64,000 nucleotides of DNA from RHLJ01 sp965247355 (lineage in GTDB: Bacteria > Bacteroidota > Rhodothermia > Balneolales > Balneolaceae): positions 806,001 through 870,000 of the forward strand of contig OZ252011.1 in assembly GCA_965247355.1 (NCBI GenBank), read 5' to 3'. A program made the translations under genes and the position numbers. Under the pieces are notes generated by a model, which did no database searches, had not been told where the DNA came from, and saw only the letters and a list, made by a program, of their open reading frames with translations. This document shows, one piece after another, positions 55,513-63,558 of this stretch (its first letter is position 1; each line of letters begins with the position of its first letter).

Positions 55513-57084
55513 CTAAAACTCATAATTCTTAAACTCAGGAGCTTTCCGAACCGGGTTCAGTTGCTCATAAGAATAGGCTAATTCAATCAAGAGTGGTTCG
55601 CTCCATTCAGCACCAAAGAAGTTAATTCCAATTGGCAGACCATCAATATAACCCATTGGAAGCGTAATGTTTGGATAACCTGAGCGCGCAGCAGGGGAAC
55701 TGGATGATAGTCCATAATTATCGCCGTTGGTATGGTCTGTTTTCCAGGCAGGTCCACCGGTTATAGAGACAAAAGCATCCAGATCATGTTCTTCCATAAC
55801 TGCATCAATTCCTTCATCGCGGGTTTTACGAATCAGGTCGGCCAAAGCCGTTTGGTATTCCTCAGATTCAAGATCACCTTTTTCATTGGCCTGAAGTAAT
55901 AAATCATGGTCAAAGTATTTCATCTCTACGGGATCATTCATGGTCTTTTCAATGAGATCATCCATACTGGTTACTTTTGCATTTTCACCCAATGAAGCGA
56001 AATAGTGATTTAATCCATCTTTAAATTCATACAACAATACCAGATATGAATCACCTCCTGCACCGGAGCCACCAATCTGATCGATTTCAACCAGCGTAGC
56101 ACCATTGGCTTCCAATAGTCGTAATTGTTCGTTGAAAAGGGTATCAACACGGAAATGGCGACCTCTGGGGCCATTAAAAACACCAATTCGTTTTCCTTCA
56201 AAAGCACCTTCATTTAAAAACTGAGTGTAATCGATGTAAGAATTTTCTTCACTGGCAGTGGTTTTGGAATCAGCTTCATCAACACCAACCATAGCACCAA
56301 GAGCGATTGCAGCATCAGTAACGGTGCGTGTCATTGGTCCGGGAGTATCCTGAGTAAAAGAAATTGGAATGATTCCTGAGCGACTTAGAAGTCCGACTGT
56401 TGGTTTTATACCAACCAATCCGTTTGCACTGGAAGGGCAGGTGATAGAACCATTTGTTTCAGTTCCGATAGCAAATACAGCCAGGTTAGCAGAAGCAGAA
56501 GCTCCTGATCCGGCACTAGACCCACATGGGTTTCTTGTAATATCGTATGGGTTTTTAGTCTGACCACCTAAACCACTCCATCCGCTTGAAGAAAAGCTGG
56601 AATGAAAATTCGCCCATTCGCTCAGATTTGCTTTGGCAAGGATAATTGCACCGCTTTCACGGAGTTTTTCTACGATAAAAGCATCCTGAAGGGGTTTTGA
56701 ACCCTCCATTGCGCGTGCTCCTGCAGTCGTACTCATTTTATCATGAGTGTCGATATTGTCTTTCAGAATAACCGGAATACCATGCAAAGGACCTCTGGAA
56801 TTACCGGCAGCTAGTTCCTCATCAAGCTCACGAGCGATTTCCATAGCATCCGGATTTACTTCAATGATGGAATTAATAGCAGGTCCGTTTTTATCGATGG
56901 CTTCGATTCTTTCGAGATAGGCTTCAACTACATCTTCAATGGTATATTCTCCATTTTCATAGCTTTCCTGCAATTCTGTAATAGTGATTTCTTCTAACCC
57001 GAGATTCTCAAACTTTGAAGTTGATGGGGTACATGAAGCGATAAAGAGTGCGATAAATACAATTAAGAGCAAAGAATATTTCAC
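55513..57084 (-). CDS. Amidase-signature lipoprotein
   Basis: 523 residues; GTG start. SpII signal with lipobox FIASC (Cys18). The Ser-cisSer-Lys triad of the amidase signature family is complete: Lys108 (VILKDN), Ser189 (CGSSAGSG) and Ser213 (TETNGSITCPS). Exported amidases of this kind hydrolyse amides of unknown nature in the periplasm; it is not GatA, which is cytoplasmic and belongs to an operon. Monocistronic. Confidence 0.9.
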   Translation of the reverse strand: MKYSLLLIVFIALFIASCTPSTSKFENLGLEEITITELQESYENGEYTIEDVVEAYLERIEAIDKNGPAINSIIEVNPDAMEIARELDEELAAGNSRGPLHGIPVILKDNIDTHDKMSTTAGARAMEGSKPLQDAFIVEKLRESGAIILAKANLSEWANFHSSFSSSGWSGLGGQTKNPYDITRNPCGSSAGSGASASANLAVFAIGTETNGSITCPSSANGLVGIKPTVGLLSRSGIIPISFTQDTPGPMTRTVTDAAIALGAMVGVDEADSKTTASEENSYIDYTQFLNEGAFEGKRIGVFNGPRGRHFRVDTLFNEQLRLLEANGATLVEIDQIGGSGAGGDSYLVLLYEFKDGLNHYFASLGENAKVTSMDDLIEKTMNDPVEMKYFDHDLLLQANEKGDLESEEYQTALADLIRKTRDEGIDAVMEEHDLDAFVSITGGPAWKTDHTNGDNYGLSSSSPAARSGYPNITLPMGYIDGLPIGINFFGAEWSEPLLIELAYSYEQLNPVRKAPEFKNYEF

Positions 57085-57202
57085 GTATATAGTAATTTGA
57101 TGAAGATTTTTTAGAACATAACAAACCGAGAGAGCAAAATCCTAGTGTAAGTCAATTTATTGTGATACATTTTGATCATCGGGTTAAGGAAAAAAAAGAG
57201 TA

Positions 57203-58231
57203 TTGAAGGTACAGACAGACAATAAAATATTGGGGCTTTTAGAAGAGGCGTACGAAACCAGAACGAATGATCTGGATAGTAGTATTGAATTAGCTAATGA
57301 AGCGCTGGAGTTAGCCAAAGCTGCTTCAGAAAAGGCATTGATTGGAAAAAGTCTGAGTATTCTGGCTTTATTTAAAATGATCAGAGCCGATTACGACGAA
57401 TCTATCTCTATGTCTGAAGAGGCAATAAAGTATTTTGAAGATCTTGGAGATGAAAAAGGAATAGCAGACGCAAAGTATAATATTGCAGGTGTTCTCTATA
57501 AAACTGACCAGCTTCACTCAGGTTTGGTACATCTCATAGACTGCCTGAAAACCTACCGAAAGTTTGAAGATTTTCATCAACAGGCAAAGGTGCTAAAGTC
57601 TATAGGAACGATATATGAGTACTTTGGCGATAATAAAAAGGCATTGGAGACCTATTGGGCATCGGTAGAAGCGGCCAGAAAAGTTGAGAGTTTAAACCTG
57701 GAATCAAACGCTTTAAACCCTATTTCAGGAATTTACCTGAATCAGGGTAAGATTGAAAGGGCTATGAAGGTTATTCAGCAGTCCATTGAAATGAAGAAAG
57801 AAACCAAGGATGTACGAGGACTTGCTTTTGCACTATATGGGAGAGGGAAAGTATATACCCTGATGATGGAGTTTGAAAATGCGGAACAGGACTTTGCAGA
57901 AGCAATTGATATTCATTCAGAAATGGGTGAAAAACTTGGTTTAGGCATGGCCCATCATAAGCTGGGATACATGCATCTTCTGGCAGGAAGGAAAGAAGAA
58001 GCAAAACGATATTTGAAATATGCTTCAGATTTTGGAATGAAAAATCACATCATACTTCTGAATTTTAAATGTAATAACCTTCTTTATCAGATTTATAAAG
58101 AGGAAGGGAATCCCAAAGAAGCTCTTCGTTACCTCGAAAATTATATTGCCGAAAAAGAAACGGTCTTCAATAAACTAACTTTGAAAGTAATTGAAAACTA
58201 CGGTTTGGAAACCGATCTGCATAAAATCTAA
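57203..58231 (+). CDS. TPR-repeat protein, possibly lacking its output domain
   Basis: 342 residues with no signal peptide; about seven to eight tetratricopeptide repeats (for example AKYNIAGVLYKTDQLHSGL, AFALYGRGKVYTLMMEFENA, AHHKLGYMHLLAGRKEEA). TTG start behind a purine-rich stretch. It ends with YIAEKETVFNKLTLKVIENYGLE, the coiled-coil linker that in related bacterial proteins leads into a kinase, cyclase or response domain, but here the stop comes seven residues later and the convergent neighbour overlaps. So it is either a stand-alone adaptor or a truncated signalling protein. Confidence 0.8.
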   Translation: MKVQTDNKILGLLEEAYETRTNDLDSSIELANEALELAKAASEKALIGKSLSILALFKMIRADYDESISMSEEAIKYFEDLGDEKGIADAKYNIAGVLYKTDQLHSGLVHLIDCLKTYRKFEDFHQQAKVLKSIGTIYEYFGDNKKALETYWASVEAARKVESLNLESNALNPISGIYLNQGKIERAMKVIQQSIEMKKETKDVRGLAFALYGRGKVYTLMMEFENAEQDFAEAIDIHSEMGEKLGLGMAHHKLGYMHLLAGRKEEAKRYLKYASDFGMKNHIILLNFKCNNLLYQIYKEEGNPKEALRYLENYIAEKETVFNKLTLKVIENYGLETDLHKI

Positions 58232-59217
58232 AAGGCAGATTCATACGCCTCAATAATCCGGTCCATCATTGCATTGGTTTTTGGGTTTACCACCATTCTC
58301 TTTGGATTAGCTTCAAACCACTCTAACGTTCGTTTAAATCCTTCCCTAAATGGAACCGTTGCCTGATAAGTGGGCACCAAAGACTTAATTTTAGAATTGT
58401 CAAAGATAGCACAATGTGATTTATCGCCCCATAAACCGTCTTTTTCGCCGGGAGCAAGTTTGGAAATGAACTCGGTGGAAATGTGAACTGCTTTCAATTC
58501 AACTCCGGCGGTATCAGCTACAATCTGGTAAATCTGATTCCAGTTTAATACCTCATCCGAAGTAATCTGAATGGCATGACCGATAGCCTGATCATGGCCC
58601 AATAATCCATTAAAGCCTTTAGCGAAATCAGAGGAATGAGTGAGTGTCCACAGCGATGTTCCATCTCCATGAATAATCACTTTTTCCCCTTTTTTCATCC
58701 GATCAATAGCGGTGTATTCGGTCCAGCCTCCGATAGAAATCGGAATGGTTTTATCATACGTGTGGGAGGGACGCACAATCGTCATTGGAAATCCCTTTTC
58801 CTGATATACTTTCTGCAGGAGTTCCTCACATTCAATTTTGTCTCTTGAATAGCCCCAGAAAGGATTTACAATCGGGGTCGACTCAGTTATGATATGTGAG
58901 GTAGGAGGTTTCTGATAGATGGAAGCCGAACTAATAAAGATATACTGCTTGGTCTTTCCCATAAACAGGTCGATATCATTTTGAACATGAACAGGAATAA
59001 AGGCAATCCAGTTCACCACAACGTCCCAGGTATGATCTTTAAGTGCTTCTCTGGCTTCCTCAACATCATAAATGTTAGCTGTGATAGTTTTCACACCGGG
59101 AATATCAACGCCGGTTGTTCCCCGATTTAACAGATATAAATCGACGCCTTGTTCGATGGCGAGTTTACTTACTTCAGTACTGATATTTCCTGTTCCGCCA
59201 ATAAATAAAACTTTCAT
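58228..59217 (-). CDS. NAD(P)-dependent epimerase/dehydratase (extended/atypical SDR)
   Basis: 329 residues. Rossmann motif GGTGNIS at 7-13; Tyr123 and Lys127 (YSRDK) form the YxxxK pair; the upstream SSASIY gives the serine. The C-terminal half binds the variable substrate. Similar bacterial proteins are annotated as NAD-dependent epimerases, some as plant CSP41-like; the substrate is unknown. It begins ten bases after the RNase D-like gene ends, so the two are probably co-transcribed. Confidence 0.87.
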   Translation of the reverse strand: MKVLFIGGTGNISTEVSKLAIEQGVDLYLLNRGTTGVDIPGVKTITANIYDVEEAREALKDHTWDVVVNWIAFIPVHVQNDIDLFMGKTKQYIFISSASIYQKPPTSHIITESTPIVNPFWGYSRDKIECEELLQKVYQEKGFPMTIVRPSHTYDKTIPISIGGWTEYTAIDRMKKGEKVIIHGDGTSLWTLTHSSDFAKGFNGLLGHDQAIGHAIQITSDEVLNWNQIYQIVADTAGVELKAVHISTEFISKLAPGEKDGLWGDKSHCAIFDNSKIKSLVPTYQATVPFREGFKRTLEWFEANPKRMVVNPKTNAMMDRIIEAYESAF

Positions 59218-59227
59218 AGTAGAGTAA

Positions 59228-60433
59228 TTAGGATTGAACGTATTCGTTAAGAGGTAAGTCCAGCTTTTCTGCTAAATTTTCAAACAATTCTTTTTTATAT
59301 GGAAGATAATTTGAAAAATCACCTCCAACCAATTCGCTGATGGTTCTGTTGCTCAGAATAAAAGCACGGGTATGTTTTCCGTAGGTTTGTTCAATGTCTT
59401 TCTGGATGGCTTTGAATACATGAGATTTCGCCTCGCTTACTTTCTGCTGAAGACTTCGGTAAGCTTCGTACTCATCCTTCGATAATCGAGACCCTGCCTT
59501 TTTTCTGAGCGATAAGCCCAATGACTTCGCCTCAGTTAACTTTTCCTGAATTAGTTGTTCAATTTCAGTTTTAACTGAATTATTTCTGAGACTTTTATGA
59601 ATAGATGTTTTCGAGTTCCAGCTGTTTATCAAATCCGGATTTGAAGCAAGATCTTTCAAGTATCCACGGTCAATGATATGAAAAGGAGGGCGGTTCAAAG
59701 CCTCAGCTTTTTCATCCCGGTACATCATCAAAGCCGAAAAAATATGCCATTCAATCTGATTCAGTCCATTCTTGTACTTTTCTTTCAGTACTTCATTATG
59801 GTTTTCATCCGAATAATCAGCGGATTCAAAAGCTTCGTTTTCCTGCCGGACCCATTCCTCGATTCCTTTTTCTTTAAGTTGCTCAACAAGTGCATCCCTT
59901 AATTCAAAAAGGTGAAGTACATCACTGGCCGCGTATTCCAACTGATCCTGAGTAAGCGGTCGGGTAAACCAGTTACTCTGCTGTGAGGATTTTCCGACTT
60001 CCACATTCACAATTTCTTTAAGGTGATTGGTGAGTGAGGTAGGCGGATAATCCAGAAGCGCCATTGCAAAACTGAGGTCATAAACTCCTTTAGGCGTACA
60101 TCCGATGTAATGAAGCAGCCGGATATCCTCTCCAAAAGAAAAGGCCACTTTAGTGATCTCCGGATTTTCAAGTACCGGAAAGATATCCGAAATATTCAGA
60201 TCAGAGCTCAACGGATCAATCAGGTAACAGGTATCATCAGCAAAAATCTGCATTAAACACAGATTGAATCCATAGCGATACCGGTTTTTATCGAACTCCA
60301 GATCTATTGCAATTTCAGATTGATTAGAGAGATGAGAAATACATTGTTGAAGCTGCCCCGAAGTAGATATATAAGTAAAAGCCACGTGCCTGATTAACTG
60401 ACGATTTATTTTAGTTGATGATACTGTTTTCAT
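59228..60433 (-). CDS. Ribonuclease D-like 3'-5' exonuclease with HRDC domain
   Basis: 401 residues from ATG 60433. DEDD-type exonuclease domain (about 25-195): Asp44 and Glu46 in IAIDLEFDKNRY, an Asp in FGEDIRLLHYIG, and Tyr/Asp in YAASDVLHLFELRD. An HRDC-type helical domain follows (about 225-300) and the C-terminal region fits RNase D. Role in RNA 3'-end trimming is known for the family. Confidence 0.9.
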   Translation of the reverse strand: MKTVSSTKINRQLIRHVAFTYISTSGQLQQCISHLSNQSEIAIDLEFDKNRYRYGFNLCLMQIFADDTCYLIDPLSSDLNISDIFPVLENPEITKVAFSFGEDIRLLHYIGCTPKGVYDLSFAMALLDYPPTSLTNHLKEIVNVEVGKSSQQSNWFTRPLTQDQLEYAASDVLHLFELRDALVEQLKEKGIEEWVRQENEAFESADYSDENHNEVLKEKYKNGLNQIEWHIFSALMMYRDEKAEALNRPPFHIIDRGYLKDLASNPDLINSWNSKTSIHKSLRNNSVKTEIEQLIQEKLTEAKSLGLSLRKKAGSRLSKDEYEAYRSLQQKVSEAKSHVFKAIQKDIEQTYGKHTRAFILSNRTISELVGGDFSNYLPYKKELFENLAEKLDLPLNEYVQS

Positions 60434-60494
60434 CAAACTAAAGGTAATTGAATATGTAAAGCCGGAATGTTTTCCCCTAAAGAGTGTTGAATTA

Positions 60495-60612
60495 GTCCTC
60501 CCTTGAGGGAGGTGTCCCGGAGGGACGGAGGGTGTTTATCTCTATCGCGGCTTTAACAACACCCCTCAGAATATCATCTGTACGATGATATTCATCTCCC
60601 CTCAAGGGGAGA
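60495..60612. repeat. Composite palindromic intergenic repeat
   Basis: Contains CCTCCC/GGGAGG (60497-60512), GAGGGTGTT/AACACCCCTC (60528-60567), ATATCATC/GATGATAT (60571-60591) and TCTCCCCT/AGGGGAGA (60595-60612). The pattern CTCCCTTGAGGGAG ... GGACGGAGGGTGTT is a well-known interspersed repeat type in Bacteroidota-like genomes. It fills the gap between the aldo/keto reductase and RNase D-like genes; no ORF is present. Confidence 0.85.
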
Positions 60613-60646
60613 CTTTTACATGTGCTGCAATTAATTAGTTCTAAAA

Positions 60647-61528
60647 CTATCGATGCTTCTCATACACTTTTGGCTCCAAAACGGAGGCCAGTTCTGAAAG
60701 CTCTTCTTCAGAAACAGATTCTTCCAAAGAAGAAATCACTCCGCTTAATTGCTCTTGGGTTCTGATACCAACAACGGCGCTGGCAACCGCAGGATGTTGT
60801 AACACAAAGCGAAGGGCAGAGGCGATAGGTTTTCCGGTTTCCCGAATGACGTCCTGTAGTTTTTCGATTTCAGAAATGGAATACCCCAAATAATCTTTAG
60901 CGGGCTTATCAATTAGTAATCCTTTGGCGAGGCTGCCGCGGGTTATGACGGAAATATTGTTTTCATGAAGTAAACCCAGGCAGGATTCTTCGGGTCGGCG
61001 GTCGAGGAGACTGTATTGCATCATCACCGAAGTCATATTGGATTTCTTAACCCATTCACGGATCACATTCGGCCGGATGGAAGAAATGCCGTATTCCCGA
61101 ATCTTTCCCTGTTCTTTGAGCAATTCAAATGCCTCAATCGTTTCGTCGATTGGATCTTCAACGGTGCCGCCATGGAGTTGATAGAGATCGATGGTATCGG
61201 TCTGGAGTCGGCGGAGACTGTCTTCCACGGCTTTGAGGATATATTCTTTGCTTGGATTCCAGTCCCAGCCCGAGCCATCAGGTCGCCATTGATTTCCAAC
61301 TTTGGTGGCAATGAGTACCTGATCCCGAATGGGAGCGAGGGCTTTACCCACCGATTCTTCATTGAATCCTTTGTCGTATAAATCTGCCGTGTCGAAAAAG
61401 GTGATGCCCGACTCGAATGCCTGCCGTAGTAATTGTTCGTTTTGGGCGTGATTGGTGCCCAGCGACATACACCCGAAGCTGACTTCAGAAACGGATAGCT
61501 CAGATTTACCTAAGGAATGGAATTTCAT
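60647..61528 (-). CDS. Aldo/keto reductase
   Basis: 293 residues, TIM barrel, NADPH-dependent. The catalytic tetrad is complete: Asp46 (FDTADLY), Tyr51, Lys76 (IATKVG) and His119 (YQLHGG). A cofactor-binding segment lies near the C-terminus (PAVASAVVGIRTQEQL). Substrate unknown. Its ATG overlaps the stop of the small Pmp3-type gene (ATGA). Confidence 0.92.
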   Translation of the reverse strand: MKFHSLGKSELSVSEVSFGCMSLGTNHAQNEQLLRQAFESGITFFDTADLYDKGFNEESVGKALAPIRDQVLIATKVGNQWRPDGSGWDWNPSKEYILKAVEDSLRRLQTDTIDLYQLHGGTVEDPIDETIEAFELLKEQGKIREYGISSIRPNVIREWVKKSNMTSVMMQYSLLDRRPEESCLGLLHENNISVITRGSLAKGLLIDKPAKDYLGYSISEIEKLQDVIRETGKPIASALRFVLQHPAVASAVVGIRTQEQLSGVISSLEESVSEEELSELASVLEPKVYEKHR

Positions 61529-61689
61529 TTATCGTGTTTGGCGATGATCCATACGGCATGAACAATGCCCGGGATATAGCCCAGAATAGTAAGCAGGATA
61601 TTCAGCCAGAAAGCGCCTCTGATTCCGACCGTTAAAAACACTCCGAGAGGAGGTAAAAGAATAGCGATGATAATTCGAAGAATACTCAT
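61525..61689 (-). CDS. YqaE/Pmp3 family small membrane protein
   Basis: A 54-residue protein found by reading the reverse strand from ATG 61689. Two membrane segments are joined by a short loop: RIIIAILLPPLGVFLTVGI and FWLNILLTILGYIPGIVHAVW. These are the family's signature (PPLGVF, GYIPGIVHA). Pmp3 proteins influence membrane potential and salt tolerance in fungi and plants; in bacteria the role is unclear. Four-base overlap with the aldo/keto reductase start, so they form an operon. Confidence 0.92.
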   Translation of the reverse strand: MSILRIIIAILLPPLGVFLTVGIRGAFWLNILLTILGYIPGIVHAVWIIAKHDK

Positions 61690-61841
61690 GAGTTCAGAAT
61701 TTAGTTAACAATGAACCGAACCTACGAAATAATAGGGAGGAAGGTTATCGGGATTTTATATGAACCAGATAATTCAGCAAAGGCGTTGATATAATTTGCT
61801 TTATAAGAATTAATTGAAGATTCTTGTTTGTATAATATTAT

Positions 61842-61848
61842 GTTATAC
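61842..61848 (+). other. Left cassette junction (attI or secondary integration site)
   Basis: GTTATAC fits the G/TTRRRY cross-over form loosely and is the exact complement of the R'' heptamer GTATAAC of the first attC. The sequence to its left (61690-61841) has no attC-like palindrome and no ORF. Confidence 0.65.
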
Positions 61849-61867
61849 AACCTAAACACATTTTGAA

Positions 61868-62215
61868 ATGAAAAGTATATTTTTTTTTCTCTTTCTGTTA
61901 ATTGGTTGTAGTGGTTCCAAAGAACTTCGCTTTGATAAGCCTTATGGTAGAAGTGGTGATCGTTACTTTGTAAATCTTGAACTAAGGGCTGATAGCACTT
62001 TCACACTAACCAAAGCTTACATTGAGTGGCCTAAAAAATGTTCGGGTTCATGGTCTAGTTTGGGAAATAATCAGTACAAACTTGTTTGTGATCCAGAAGA
62101 ACCATTAGCACAAATTACAACTGGCTATATGCAACAAAGAGAACATACTGTCACAGTTCTAGATAACAGAAAGGTTAGAATCGAAAAAGAAAATACTATC
62201 TTAAAAATAAAATGA
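61868..62215 (+). CDS. Cassette 1: small lipoprotein of unknown function
   Basis: 115 residues. Very short SpII signal with lipobox LIGC (Cys14). The mature part is predicted all-beta with two further cysteines (KKCSGSW and LVCDPEE), which might form a disulfide. ATG lies 25 bases after the cassette junction and the stop is seven bases before the attC R''. No family recognised. Typical of integron cassettes, which often carry small exported proteins. Confidence 0.78.
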   Translation: MKSIFFFLFLLIGCSGSKELRFDKPYGRSGDRYFVNLELRADSTFTLTKAYIEWPKKCSGSWSSLGNNQYKLVCDPEEPLAQITTGYMQQREHTVTVLDNRKVRIEKENTILKIK

Positions 62216-62222
62216 ACCGGTT

Positions 62223-62346
62223 GTATAACAAGCGTTTCAAGTCGGACGCAGGTAGGGTTTGCAGGAAAGCTTGTGAGCAATAAAAATATTCAGTTACTTC
62301 AATCAAAACCGAAGACCTGCGCCGCTTAAACGCCGGGTCGTTAGCA
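62223..62346 (+). other. attC site 1
   Basis: 124 bases. R'' GTATAAC (62223-62229), left arm AAGCGTTTCAAG, right arm CGCTTAAACGCCGGGTC, R' GTTAGCA (62340-62346). Left GCGTTT-C-AAG pairs with right CTTAAACGC, leaving one unpaired C: the extrahelical base seen in attC hairpins. The outer CGCAGG/CCTGCG extends the stem. Confidence 0.85.
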
Positions 62347-62364
62347 GTACTTAATACCTGAAAT

Positions 62365-63018
62365 ATGTCTGAATTCTCTATAATTCTTATCGCTATTTGG
62401 GCATATCCAATACTTGGTTTTCTTCTTTTCCGATTTACAAAAGCTGATGGTGTTATTAGAAAAAGAATAGTATTCATTGTAATTGGTTTATCAATTATTT
62501 CAATCTTTGGGTATTTAATTAGGGTTTCTACTACCTCATCAGTATTAGATTGGCTACTCTTTACCATTCCATATCTACTCATTTCGTTTTTTCTTTGGTG
62601 GGCATTTTACCACAAGACAAAAACCATCAAAAATTTAGCAATATTCGGAATGGTTTTAATTTTTGGCTTAGGCTATCTATCAGGGACTGTAGGGATTTTA
62701 GGAATTGGGCTGACAATAGGAGAGTATCAAACCGATACGGAAACTTGGTTTGATAATGGTTTCATTTATAAAGAGACATCCCTTGGAAATGCAATTGCAG
62801 ATTATCGTGGAAAAAGAGTTGAGATAAGTAAAACTATTCCTTGGCTACCTATACTTGAATGGGAACTGGAAACTGAAGAATACTTTGGTCGAGCTGTTTA
62901 TAAAAATAGACTTGAAGTTGAATTTAATAGCGAAAGAAAGGAATTTTATTTAAGTACAATTGATCAGTTCAAAGATTCAACTGAGTTTTGGTCAGACACC
63001 TTAAAAATAGAACATTAA
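62365..63018 (+). CDS. Cassette 2: membrane protein of unknown function
   Basis: 217 residues. Four hydrophobic segments (about 5-22, 33-52, 62-82 and 88-110) are followed by a charged C-terminal domain of about 100 residues (from EYQTDTETWFDNGF). No family recognised. ATG is 24 bases after the junction; stop 18 bases before the next attC. Confidence 0.78.
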   Translation: MSEFSIILIAIWAYPILGFLLFRFTKADGVIRKRIVFIVIGLSIISIFGYLIRVSTTSSVLDWLLFTIPYLLISFFLWWAFYHKTKTIKNLAIFGMVLIFGLGYLSGTVGILGIGLTIGEYQTDTETWFDNGFIYKETSLGNAIADYRGKRVEISKTIPWLPILEWELETEEYFGRAVYKNRLEVEFNSERKEFYLSTIDQFKDSTEFWSDTLKIEH

Positions 63019-63036
63019 CTCAATCCAAAATCGTAC

Positions 63037-63161
63037 TGCTAACAAGCGTTTTAAGTCGGACGCAGGTAGGGTTCGCTGGAAAGCTTGTGGGCAATAAAAT
63101 AAATCAGTTACTTCAACAAAAACCGAAAACCCTTCGCCGCTTAAACGCGGGGTCGTTAGCC
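63037..63161 (+). other. attC site 2
   Basis: 125 bases, closely similar to site 1. R'' TGCTAAC (63037-63043), left arm AAGCGTTTTAAG, right arm CGCTTAAACGCGGGGTC, R' GTTAGCC (63155-63161). Again one extra base lies in the left arm (GCGTTT-T-AAG against CTTAAACGC). Confidence 0.85.
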
Positions 63162-63176
63162 GCCTTAACAGTTGGA

Positions 63177-63464
63177 ATGTTAGATTTTAGTAAATACATA
63201 TATCCAAAGCATATTTATGAAAAAGAAGGCAAAGAACTACTCTCTGCCTTAAGAGGCTTAGTTCTGAAAATTCTTATCGGAATAGATATAATTTACACTC
63301 CATTTATAATTCTTGGTATATCTGGTGTTTCAATCAATAGTGTTGAATATTTCGGAGTAATTGGCATGTTACTGCTTTTGGCTATGAATGCTCTCTTTTA
63401 TTTAATTTTACCATATGCGATGTATGCTCAAATTGGAATTGATAAAGGGCCAAAGGTCGGCTAA
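63177..63464 (+). CDS. Cassette 3: small membrane protein of unknown function
   Basis: 95 residues from ATG 63177, with two hydrophobic segments (about 30-50 and 58-82). The frame is open upstream through the preceding attC, but the in-cassette ATG, 21 bases after the junction, is the natural start. Its TAA stop is part of the R'' heptamer GGCTAAC of attC 3. No family recognised. Confidence 0.72.
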   Translation: MLDFSKYIYPKHIYEKEGKELLSALRGLVLKILIGIDIIYTPFIILGISGVSINSVEYFGVIGMLLLLAMNALFYLILPYAMYAQIGIDKGPKVG

Positions 63465-63548
63465 CAAGCGTTTCAAGCGGACTCGAACGCGGTTCGCACC
63501 TTTAATTCAAAACCCCAGACTCGCCGCTTAAACGCCGGGTCGTTAGGT
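63459..63548 (+). other. attC site 3
   Basis: 90 bases, shorter in the central part than sites 1 and 2. R'' GGCTAAC (63459-63465), left arm AAGCGTTTCAAGCGG, right arm CCGCTTAAACGCCGGGTC, R' GTTAGGT (63542-63548). One unpaired C in the left arm. Confidence 0.85.
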
Positions 63549-63558
63549 ATTTTTAAAT

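Noticed and set aside
55513..57084. GatA subunit of the amidotransferase
   Set aside because: It has a lipoprotein signal and stands alone, so it is a secreted amidase-signature enzyme.
62988..63176. Upstream extension of the cassette 3 ORF
   Set aside because: It reads through attC site 2 and overlaps the previous cassette; the in-cassette ATG at 63177 matches the spacing of the other cassettes.
62228..63549. CRISPR array or simple tandem repeat
   Set aside because: The repeats are 90-125 bases, imperfectly palindromic, and separated by unequal ORF-bearing units of 387-815 bases; the heptamer complementarity fits attC instead.
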